NCBI GenBank assembly: GCA_910586515.1
Contig: CAJUGL010000019.1
Coordinates: forward strand, 19,058-26,660
DNA length: 7,603 bases
Source: an uncultured Acetatifactor sp.
Lineage (GTDB): Bacteria; Bacillota; Clostridia; Lachnospirales; Lachnospiraceae
Direction: 5' to 3'
How positions within the stretch are numbered: position 1 is the stretch's first letter; each line of letters starts with the position of its first letter. The translations under genes were made by a program, and so were the position numbers. Under the pieces are notes generated by a model. It had not been told where the DNA came from. It saw only the letters and a list, made by a program, of their open reading frames with translations, and ran no database searches. Positions 1 to 5,803 of the stretch are shown in pieces.

Positions 1-101
1 CGGAATATTATGACTACATGGAAGACGGGCAGCTTGCGGAACTGGCAAGGCAGAAAATCCGAAAGGGTGAATCCATAGCGGATATGCTTGATTTTCTGGA
101 C
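1..101 (+). repeat. 156-bp coding tandem repeat, copy 1
   Basis: Positions 1-101 match 157-257 at 98 of 101 bases, with differences at 56/212, 92/248 and 94/250. The period is 156 bp, exactly 52 codons. Copy 1 begins at the window edge, so further copies may lie upstream. The near-identity at DNA level, compared with the strongly diverged A and B sub-units inside each period, points to a recent duplication or gene conversion of the 156-bp block. Confidence 0.9.
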
Positions 102-299
102 GAAAAGGATGTGGGAAAGTTTGCGCTTGAGCAGTATGAACAGGGAAAGTCGGTGGCGGAATATTATGACTACATGGAAGACGGGCAGCTTGCGGAACTG
201 GCAAGGCAGAAGATCCGAAAGGGTGAATCCATAGCGGATATGCTTGACTATCTGGACAGTGATATACTGAAAAGAGTTATGCAGGAGCTTTTGGGGTGA
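1..299 (+). CDS. 3' end of a tandem 26-residue repeat protein (5' truncated by the window)
   Basis: The reading frame is open from the window edge (first full codon at position 3) to the TGA at 297-299. The ATG at 18 lies inside a repeat unit and is not the true start. About 98 C-terminal residues are visible. They consist of alternating 26-residue units: type A begins MEDGQLAELARQ and type B begins LDEKDVGKFALEQ. A and B align without gaps and share a G-[EK]-S-[IV]-A-[DE] core followed by two hydrophobic residues and Asp. An A+B pair gives a 52-residue period. The last unit is cut short and ends LKRVMQELLG. The pattern of spaced Leu/Ala, a Gly-Ser turn and charged surface positions suggests a soluble, all-helical solenoid (an inference). 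No signal peptide or membrane segment is visible in this part. I do not recognise the family or its function. It lies upstream of the STM4015-type gene on the same strand but is separated from it by a promoter, so it is probably a separate transcript. Confidence 0.8.
   Translation, partial: EYYDYMEDGQLAELARQKIRKGESIADMLDFLDEKDVGKFALEQYEQGKSVAEYYDYMEDGQLAELARQKIRKGESIADMLDYLDSDILKRVMQELLG
157..257 (+). repeat. 156-bp coding tandem repeat, copy 2 (terminal, incomplete)
   Basis: This is the second copy of the block at 1-101 (98/101 identical). After position 257 the sequence diverges into the short C-terminal tail of the protein, so this period carries the A sub-unit but only the start of a B sub-unit. 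Confidence 0.9.
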
Positions 300-343
300 G
301 ATTCTGCAGGCAGCCGGAACGCATGCCGGATAATTAAAATTGG

Positions 344-372
344 TTTACGCGGCCGGAAAGATATGCTAAAAT
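344..372 (+). promoter_or_regulatory. Sigma-A-type promoter for the STM4015-4011/glucosidase operon
   Basis: The -35 box is TTTACG (344-349) and the -10 box is TAAAAT (367-372), with a spacer of exactly 17 nt. A TG at 364-365 gives an extended -10 (TGCTAAAAT). The predicted transcript start is near 379. It is the only convincing promoter in the window and lies just upstream of the first cassette gene. Confidence 0.65.
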
Positions 373-424
373 AGAGAAAAACAAGTATGTTCAATCTGTA
401 AGCGTATATCAAATCCGGAACAGG

Positions 425-472
425 AAAGGAGGAGGCTGCGGCGGAGAGGAGAGGCTGCGGCACACAGGGGAA
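425..472 (+). promoter_or_regulatory. Purine-rich leader with displaced Shine-Dalgarno-like sequences
   Basis: A textbook AAAGGAGG sits at 425-432 and a second AGGAG-containing stretch at 446-454, but no ATG, GTG or TTG lies at a usable distance after either one. The ATG at 473 is preceded only by AGGGG at 466-470, just 2 nt away. The stretch also contains an 11-bp direct repeat, GAGGCTGCGGC, at 432-442 and 451-461. The leader may act as a standby site that loads ribosomes, or the real start may be non-standard. This is inference from the sequence only. Confidence 0.35.
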
Positions 473-1330
473 ATGGGAAAGAGCAAAACCTATTCTTACG
501 ACTACGACGATTATGAGAACGGTAAGAATGCGGAGACCATGGTGAAAGAGATTCTGGAGGATCCGGAGTTTCCGGAACTGGAGGAGCTGATCATCGGAGG
601 ATGGGGCGGTGAATTTGAGGATGACTGCCAGCCTATCATAGCCGGAATCATCGAAAATGCGGATAGATTCAGTCATATTACCGGACTTTTCATCGGCGAC
701 ATGGATTTTGAAGTATGTGAGGTTTCCTGGATTATGCAGGGAGATTACAGCGGCCTGTGGAAAGCCATGCCTCAATTGAAGGAACTTACCGTTAAGGGAA
801 GCATGAACCTGACTCTGGGGGCAATCCAACATGAAAACCTGGAGTCTCTGACGATTATCTGCGGCGGATTGGGGAAGGATGTGTTGGAGGAAATCTCCAG
901 GGCAAAGCTTCCCAACCTGAAAAAGCTTCTGCTCTACATCGGCATCGATGATTACGGGTTTGACGGGAACGCGGATACCGTCCGGGAGATGCTTGCAGCC
1001 TCGGATTTTCCGAAGCTTACGTATCTGGGCATTACGGACAGCGAGATTCAGGATGAACTGACAGAGGTGGTTCTGGAGAGCAAGTATATCCGTCAGATTA
1101 CCACACTGGATCTGTCCAACGGAACGCTGACGGACAAAGGGGGAGAGCTTCTTCTGGAGAAGATTCCCGGACTTCCCAACATTGAGAAACTGGATCTGCA
1201 CTATCACTATCTGTCGGATGAAATGATGGAAAAACTGGATAATCTGTCCCTTGACGTGGATGTGTCCGAGCAGGAGGAAGCGGATGAATGGGACGGCAAG
1301 CTGTGGTACAATGCCATGCTGACAGAATGA
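473..1330 (+). CDS. STM4015 family protein (leucine-rich-repeat-like)
   Basis: This 285-residue acidic, soluble protein has no signal peptide or membrane segment. The N-terminus is Tyr/Asp-rich (residues 7-14), followed by an acidic helix region and an IIGGWGG segment (40-46). From about residue 65 onward there are degenerate leucine-rich-repeat strands: LKELTV at 102-107, LESLTI at 123-128, LPNLKKLLLYIG at 146-157, FPKLTYLGI at 179-187, ITTLDLS at 209-215 and LPNIEKLDLH at 234-243. The tail (261-274) is Asp/Glu-rich. I identify it as STM4015 from this architecture and from its place at the head of the 4014-4013-4012-4011 gene series. LRR proteins usually bind other proteins, so a scaffold, substrate-recognition or even substrate role is plausible, but no function is known to me. 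Its stop overlaps the next start in an ATGA (1327-1330), which implies translational coupling. ATG 473 is the first in-frame ATG; no in-frame ATG, GTG or TTG was found from about 407 to 472. The ribosome site is unusually close. Confidence 0.85.
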   Translation: MGKSKTYSYDYDDYENGKNAETMVKEILEDPEFPELEELIIGGWGGEFEDDCQPIIAGIIENADRFSHITGLFIGDMDFEVCEVSWIMQGDYSGLWKAMPQLKELTVKGSMNLTLGAIQHENLESLTIICGGLGKDVLEEISRAKLPNLKKLLLYIGIDDYGFDGNADTVREMLAASDFPKLTYLGITDSEIQDELTEVVLESKYIRQITTLDLSNGTLTDKGGELLLEKIPGLPNIEKLDLHYHYLSDEMMEKLDNLSLDVDVSEQEEADEWDGKLWYNAMLTE

Positions 1331-2394
1331 ACCGGATTCTGCTGGTCGGTACGGCGGGGAGTAAACGGAAGCTTTACTTTGAGCAGGCGGCTGCGGAGGC
1401 AGGGATTCCGGTGGATTTTCTGGACTGGAAGGAGATCTGGCGTTCCGGAGAGCCGACAGAACAGGGCACAGGTTTCGGCGTGGAGAATCCGGAGCAGTAC
1501 ATAGTTAAAATCGACGCGCCGGAATGGGAGAGCAGCCGGCTGGAGGATTTGGCGGGGCTGACGGACCGGTATGGGGAATGGCTCCGCAGGCTTTCGGATC
1601 TTCCTGCAGGCGGCTTTCTGAATCATCCACTGGAAATCGCGGAAGTTCTGGATAAGGGCAGATGCAAGGAGAAATTAATCCGCAATAACGTTCCGGCAAC
1701 ACAGATGTATGAAAAACGGTTTTCCTGCGGGGAAGAGCTGCTTGTTTTTATGGAAGAGCACAGGGTCAGTCAGGTGTTCGTGAAGCCGGTGAAGGGAGCG
1801 GGGGCGGCAGGTGTGGCAGCCCTGCGCTTTGCGCCGGGAAGCGGAAGGATTGCTCTGTATACCTGCGCCGCCCTGGAAGGCGGGCATATTTTCAATACAA
1901 AGCGTATGTATCGTTTGGAGGGGAAGAAAGGGGCTGTCTTTTTGGACAGTCTCTTAAAGTTGGACTGTGTTGTGGAGCGGTGGTACGGGAAGGCCTCGTT
2001 TCAGGGATACTGTTATGATCTGCGGGTGGTGGTTCAGGAAGGCCGTATTGATTATATTGTGCCCAGGCTGTCCAGGGGACCCATCACCAATCTGCACCTG
2101 AACAATCACTCCATGGAATTTGGAGATCTGCATCTGGAGAAGGGGACGGAGGAGCGGATTGGGGACATCTGCATCAGGGCCGCAGAGTGCTGTCCCGGTC
2201 TCAAAAGCATCGGCATGGATGTACTTCTGGAACAGGGAAGCCTGGAACCGCGGATTATTGAGCTGAATGCCCAGGGCGATCTGCTCCACAGGGATGTGTA
2301 TGGGGAGAACCGGATCTACAGGAGGCAGACTGCGATTATGGCGGAGATGGGGCGGAAGCTGCCATGCGGTAACGGCAGGGGAAATGGCCCATAA
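1327..2394 (+). CDS. STM4014 family protein (ATP-grasp-like)
   Basis: This protein has 355 residues. I chose the ATG at 1327, in the ATGA overlap with the previous stop, over the in-frame ATG at 1288. It gives the N-terminus MNRILLVGTAGSKR, a beta-strand and Gly loop typical of a pre-ATP-grasp domain, and avoids a long overlap. ATP-grasp-like features visible: FVKPVKGAGAAG at 151-162 (the Lys/Gly-rich ATP-binding strand and loop), VERW at 216-219 in the hinge position, DLRVVV at 231-236, an Arg/Asn-rich active-site stretch around 247-260, GMDVL at 296-300 and EPRIIELN at 307-314 with a likely metal-binding E312-x-N314. ATP-grasp enzymes form amide, ester or thioester bonds through acyl-phosphates, so this may be the ligase of the pathway. 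The family's own reaction is not known to me, and the ATP-grasp assignment rests on motifs. The next gene starts after a 112-nt gap, the largest within the cassette. Confidence 0.85.
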   Translation: MNRILLVGTAGSKRKLYFEQAAAEAGIPVDFLDWKEIWRSGEPTEQGTGFGVENPEQYIVKIDAPEWESSRLEDLAGLTDRYGEWLRRLSDLPAGGFLNHPLEIAEVLDKGRCKEKLIRNNVPATQMYEKRFSCGEELLVFMEEHRVSQVFVKPVKGAGAAGVAALRFAPGSGRIALYTCAALEGGHIFNTKRMYRLEGKKGAVFLDSLLKLDCVVERWYGKASFQGYCYDLRVVVQEGRIDYIVPRLSRGPITNLHLNNHSMEFGDLHLEKGTEERIGDICIRAAECCPGLKSIGMDVLLEQGSLEPRIIELNAQGDLLHRDVYGENRIYRRQTAIMAEMGRKLPCGNGRGNGP

Positions 2395-2506
2395 GTTTCC
2401 GGTCATAGTATGTATCTGCAGGAAGCAGCAACAGTGCGGATGACATTTCCCTGACAGCACATAAGGGTGAGCGGACAGGAACCACAACGGAAAGGACGGA
2501 AGTAAG
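2395..2506 (+). other. 112-nt gap inside the cassette, no clear element
   Basis: This is the only sizeable gap between cassette genes. I see no terminator and no convincing promoter. A 14-codon ATG-to-stop frame (2410-2454) lacks a ribosome site. The 3' part carries AAAGGA (2491-2496), the likely ribosome site for the hydrolase gene. Confidence 0.5.
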
Positions 2507-3421
2507 ATGAGCGAAGTACCTTTTTCGGCATTTCGGGCCAGTATGGAGGAAAAGAAATGTTCGGTTGATATGGAGCAGGTGGTGGGCAGATGCGATATTT
2601 TATTCGTGTGCCTGGATACCCTGCGTTATGATGCCGCCATTGCGGAGGAGAAAGGCGGAGGGACCCCGATTCTGAACAGATACGGGGCATGGGAGAAGCG
2701 GCAGGCTCCCGGCAACTTTACTTATCCTTCCCACCACGCTATTTTCTCAGGCTTTCTGCCGTCAAAGGATGAGGCCAGGAGCATTGCGGAACAGGAGATG
2801 CTGTTTTTTCCCAGAAGCATGGGAATGGGAAAGGCAATTCCCAAGGGCTCCTATGGCTTTGATGCCAGTAATCTGGTGGAGGGGCTTCACGGGGACGGAT
2901 ATGATACCTGGTGTGTAGGCGGGGTGGCGTTCTTTGACAAGCGCTCAGCCATGGGAAGGGTGTTTCCTTCCTTTTTCGAGAAAAGCTACTGGAATCCCTC
3001 TTTTTCCTGCCCTGTGAAGGAAAGCACGGGAAACCAGGTGGATTTTATCTTAAAGCGCCTGGAACAGAATACAGATCCCAGGAAGATTTTTCTGTATTTA
3101 AATGTGTGTGCCATCCACTATCCCAATTATTTCTATCTGGGAAGGGAAGCGGCAGACCCGGAGCGGGAAGAAGCCGGAAAGCAGAGTGCAGGTACAGAGA
3201 GAAGAGGAAAAAACGACAGTCTGGAAACCCACAGGGCGGCCCTGCGGTATGTGGACGGTGAACTGGGGCGGCTTTTCGACGCATGGAAGGAGAAACGGGG
3301 GGAGACCTTTGTGGTATGCTTTTCCGACCACGGCACTTGTTATGGTGAGGACGGATATGTCTTCCACGGCGTGAATCATCCGGTGGTGAGTACAGTGCCT
3401 TATAAGCACTTTTTCCTGTAG
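2507..3421 (+). CDS. STM4013/SEN3800 family hydrolase (alkaline phosphatase/sulfatase superfamily)
   Basis: This is a 304-residue predicted cytoplasmic metal-dependent hydrolase with no signal peptide. The ATG at 2507 follows AAAGGA (2491-2496), and no start codon lies in frame between the preceding stop (2468-2470) and it. Superfamily signatures: ILFVCLDTLRYD at 31-42, where D37 would be a metal ligand; NFTYPSHHAIFSG at 70-82, which replaces the sulfatase CxPSR motif and offers T72 or S75 as nucleophile; a helix ALRYVDGELGRLF at 245-257; and the metal-binding SDHG at 273-276 followed by GEDG (280-283), H287 and H291. The absence of a sulfatase-type Cys/Ser-x-Pro-x-Arg suggests phosphoester or phosphonate hydrolysis, or transfer, rather than formylglycine-dependent sulfatase activity (an inference). 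The C-terminus VPYKHFFL closes a segment conserved in this family, so the gene looks complete. Residues 212-240 are a charged, probably disordered insertion. The substrate is unknown. Confidence 0.87.
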   Translation: MSEVPFSAFRASMEEKKCSVDMEQVVGRCDILFVCLDTLRYDAAIAEEKGGGTPILNRYGAWEKRQAPGNFTYPSHHAIFSGFLPSKDEARSIAEQEMLFFPRSMGMGKAIPKGSYGFDASNLVEGLHGDGYDTWCVGGVAFFDKRSAMGRVFPSFFEKSYWNPSFSCPVKESTGNQVDFILKRLEQNTDPRKIFLYLNVCAIHYPNYFYLGREAADPEREEAGKQSAGTERRGKNDSLETHRAALRYVDGELGRLFDAWKEKRGETFVVCFSDHGTCYGEDGYVFHGVNHPVVSTVPYKHFFL

Positions 3422-3461
3422 GGCGGGTATTTTCAGCGGGTATTTCGGGAAAGGGATTTTC

Positions 3462-4823
3462 ATGAACAGATATGAGCAGTATATGTACAGCTATCCCCAC
3501 AAGACGGCGTACAGACCATTGAAAAATGAGAATCTGAGGGATTACATGGAGAGTCTGGAAGGTGAAGGACACAGCTTGTATCTTCACCTTCCCTTTTGCG
3601 AAAGCAAGTGCGGCTACTGCAATCTGTTTTCCGTTGCAGGCTGCGGCAGGGATGCCATGGAGGCTTATCTGAAGACGCTGCTCAGGCAGATGGAGCAGTA
3701 TAGGGAGATTTTGCCCAAAAGTACCAGGTTCGGGGATTTTACCATAGGGGGCGGCACGCCTCTGCTTCTGGATGCAGGGCAGTTGGAGCGGATGTTTCGG
3801 GCAGTGGGCTCATACATGCCCATGACTGAAAACTGCGAAATCGTCATAGAAACTGCGCCAAAGCAGACCGACAGGGAGAAAGTGAGGCTGCTGAAGGAAC
3901 TGGGTGTCACAAGAGTCAGCATGGGCATTCAAAGCTTTGCGGAGAAAGAACTCTTGTGGCTTGGCAGGCATCATGATGCCGGGAGAGCCCGGGAGGCGGC
4001 AGAGTTCCTGGCGGAGGCTGGTTTTGACTGTGTCAATTTGGATTTTATCTATGGTTTGCCCGGGCAGACAGCGGAGAGTCTGACGGAGTCTCTGGAAAGG
4101 GCGGCTGCTTTTTCCCCGGAAGAAATCTTTCTCTATCCCCTGTATATCAAGCACGGCGTTGGACTGGAAAGAACCGGGAAAGGCATTCTGTTGGATTCCG
4201 ATCATACCTACAGTTTATATCTGGAGGGCGTATCCTGCCTGAAATCCCATGGATATGTTCAGGTTTCCATGCGTCGCTTTGTGAAGAAGGAAAAAGCAGA
4301 TTATTTGTATACGGAATACCGAACAGATTCAAAATTGGCAAAGGGAGGAGAAGATTCTCCGGAAGGGGGCGCGGAATTTCGGGAATGCGGTTTCACAGGG
4401 GCACTGGCACTGGGCTGCGGAGGAAGAAGTTATCTGGGAAGGCTTCACACTTGTACGCCTTACCAGATTACAAGGCAGGCTGCCATGAAGGAAATCCGGG
4501 AGTACCAAAGCAGAACGGATTTTCTGGCGGTTACCCATGGAATTCTGCTTTCCGATGAGGAAATCAGGAGACGATATGTGATCAAACATCTGCTGATTCG
4601 CCCCGGTATCCGGAAGCAGGCCTTTCAGGAACGTTTCGGAACGGCGGTGACGGAAGCCTTTCCGATTCTGGCGGACTGGATGGAAGCGGGATGGGCGGAA
4701 GAAACGGACGGGTTTCTGGGCCTTACCCAGGAGGGATTGGGACTTTCGGACTATATCGGGCCAAAGCTGATTTCGGAGGAGATCAGGAGAAAAATGCAGG
4801 AGTGGGAGCAGTTTTATGGGTAG
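3462..4823 (+). CDS. STM4012 family radical SAM protein (HemW-like)
   Basis: This 453-residue protein starts at ATG 3462, after AAAGGGA (3450-3456) at good spacing. The N-terminus carries YPHKTAYRPL (11-20), which I associate with this family. A radical SAM core follows: LYLHLPFCESKCGYC at 39-53 with the [4Fe-4S] ligands C46, C50 and C53 (CX3CX2C), GGGTP at 96-100 for SAM binding, VSMGIQSF at 152-159, and DFIYGLPGQT at 194-203. The C-terminal part (about 363-440) resembles the HemN/HemW winged-helix region, ending SDYIGPKLIS. The family would cleave SAM to a 5'-deoxyadenosyl radical. It differs from HemW: the HNxxYW motif expected before the LGxGxxS segment is absent; MRRF stands at 270-273, followed by a charged Gly/Glu/Lys stretch (274-310) before LGCGGRSYLG (317-326). 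Generic pipelines may call it coproporphyrinogen dehydrogenase, which the context does not support. It overlaps the next gene by 8 nt. Confidence 0.9.
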   Translation: MNRYEQYMYSYPHKTAYRPLKNENLRDYMESLEGEGHSLYLHLPFCESKCGYCNLFSVAGCGRDAMEAYLKTLLRQMEQYREILPKSTRFGDFTIGGGTPLLLDAGQLERMFRAVGSYMPMTENCEIVIETAPKQTDREKVRLLKELGVTRVSMGIQSFAEKELLWLGRHHDAGRAREAAEFLAEAGFDCVNLDFIYGLPGQTAESLTESLERAAAFSPEEIFLYPLYIKHGVGLERTGKGILLDSDHTYSLYLEGVSCLKSHGYVQVSMRRFVKKEKADYLYTEYRTDSKLAKGGEDSPEGGAEFRECGFTGALALGCGGRSYLGRLHTCTPYQITRQAAMKEIREYQSRTDFLAVTHGILLSDEEIRRRYVIKHLLIRPGIRKQAFQERFGTAVTEAFPILADWMEAGWAEETDGFLGLTQEGLGLSDYIGPKLISEEIRRKMQEWEQFYG

Positions 4824-5802
4824 GAAAACGGTTTCTTACAGGGGCAGTCTGAAAAGCTGTAATTATCGCTGTTCCTATTGTCCCTTTTCCAAACACAGGG
4901 CCCTGGCTTCCGAACTGGAGAGGGACAGACAGCAGTTTGCGCGTTTTTGCGGCAGTATAGAGGAGAGGGCGGAGGCGTTTGACATTGGGGCTGTCTTTGT
5001 GGCGCCCTACGGGGAGGCCGCTGTGCACCAATGGTACTGGGAGGGATTGGGTAGGCTTGCGGGACTGCCCGGGATCTGCCGGGTGGGAATCCAGACCAAC
5101 CTGAGCTTTTCCGTGAAGGCATGCATGAACATTTTTGATCATTACAGCAGGGGCGGAAGCGGGAAGGATATGGGGATAATTTCCTGTGAAGAGGAATGCA
5201 TGAGCCTGGATGAAAGGGAATTAAACCTGCAGAATCGGGAAAAACTCTGCATCTGGGCAACTTTTCATCCGGAGATGACAGATATCAATACCTTTGCGGA
5301 CAAATGCCATGAACTGACGGCGCTTGGGGGCAGCTTATGCGCAGGAGCAGTGGGGGCGCCCGGTAATCTTTCTCTGCTTGCCGGACTGCGGGAAAAATTG
5401 TCCCCGGATATCTATCTGTGGATCAATAAAATGGACGGCCTGGGACGGAATTACACAGAGGAGGAGCGGAATGCCTTTTCCCGGATAGATCCTTTTTTTG
5501 AACAGGAATTGAAGGTTCCTGCCGCCGATGCAGCCATGTGCGGGGAGAGATGCTTTGTGGAGGCTGACGGCAGGGTGCATACCTGCAATATCAGCAAAGC
5601 GAAAACGGTAAACTGGTATGAGGGCAGCGAGGAGGAAATTTTCCGGCCCCTGTGCGGGAAAAGACGGTGCAGCTGTTATCTGGCCTATGGCGGAAGGGCG
5701 GATTTTGCGGGAAGGCAGTTTTTTGGCGAATATCCCCTTTTCCGTATCCTTGAAAGGCGGAGGGAGCGTAAAAACATTACATGGCAGAAGGGAGAACAAT
5801 AA
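4816..5802 (+). CDS. STM4011 family radical SAM protein
   Basis: This is a 328-residue radical SAM enzyme. The cluster motif CX3CX2C is at C15, C19 and C22 (KSCNYRCSYCPF), very close to the N-terminus, which fixes the start at ATG 4816 behind GGGAG (4804-4808). The start lies 8 nt inside the preceding gene, so the two radical SAM genes are probably translationally coupled. The barrel continues through VFVAPYGEA (60-68), GIQTNLSF (91-98), IWATFHPEMT (146-155) and LWINKMDGLGRNYT (201-214). A C-terminal cysteine group, C242, C246, C257, C280, C285 and C287, resembles a SPASM/twitch-like auxiliary Fe-S site; such sites are common in enzymes that modify peptides or proteins. Residues about 105-143 form an extra charged segment that includes C124 and C128. 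The substrate is unknown; with STM4012 it makes a two-radical-SAM pathway. Family assignment is by motif and gene order. Confidence 0.88.
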   Translation: MGRKTVSYRGSLKSCNYRCSYCPFSKHRALASELERDRQQFARFCGSIEERAEAFDIGAVFVAPYGEAAVHQWYWEGLGRLAGLPGICRVGIQTNLSFSVKACMNIFDHYSRGGSGKDMGIISCEEECMSLDERELNLQNREKLCIWATFHPEMTDINTFADKCHELTALGGSLCAGAVGAPGNLSLLAGLREKLSPDIYLWINKMDGLGRNYTEEERNAFSRIDPFFEQELKVPAADAAMCGERCFVEADGRVHTCNISKAKTVNWYEGSEEEIFRPLCGKRRCSCYLAYGGRADFAGRQFFGEYPLFRILERRRERKNITWQKGEQ

Positions 5803-5803
5803 A

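Noticed and set aside
1..257. The tandem repeat as a CRISPR array
   Set aside because: The period is 156 bp with no unique spacers, it is in frame throughout, and it encodes a repeat protein.
314..329. CCGG/CCGG hairpin after the repeat-protein stop as a terminator
   Set aside because: Only 4 bp pair across an 8-nt loop and no T-run follows, so it is too weak to call.
248..1207. Long minus-strand open frame (319 codons) opposite the STM4015 gene
   Set aside because: It is antisense to a recognisable gene with a promoter and coupled downstream genes. Its translation shows no family features, and a shadow frame is the simpler explanation.
1288..1326. Upstream in-frame ATG for the STM4014 gene
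   Set aside because: It would add 13 residues overlapping the STM4015 coding region. The ATGA junction at 1327 gives an N-terminus typical of a nucleotide-binding fold.
2410..2454. 14-codon frame in the 112-nt gap as a possible RiPP precursor
   Set aside because: It has no ribosome site, no leader/core character and no Cys or Ser/Thr-rich core; it is expected by chance.
3462..4823. Naming this gene hemW/hemN
   Set aside because: The CX3CX2C motif and fold are shared, but the HNxxYW motif is absent and the neighbours are STM401x cassette genes.
5618..5803. Upstream in-frame ATG extending the glucosidase by 62 residues
   Set aside because: The extension reads through the 3' end of the STM4011 gene out of frame. 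The GH13 N-terminal motif and a good ribosome site support ATG 5804.
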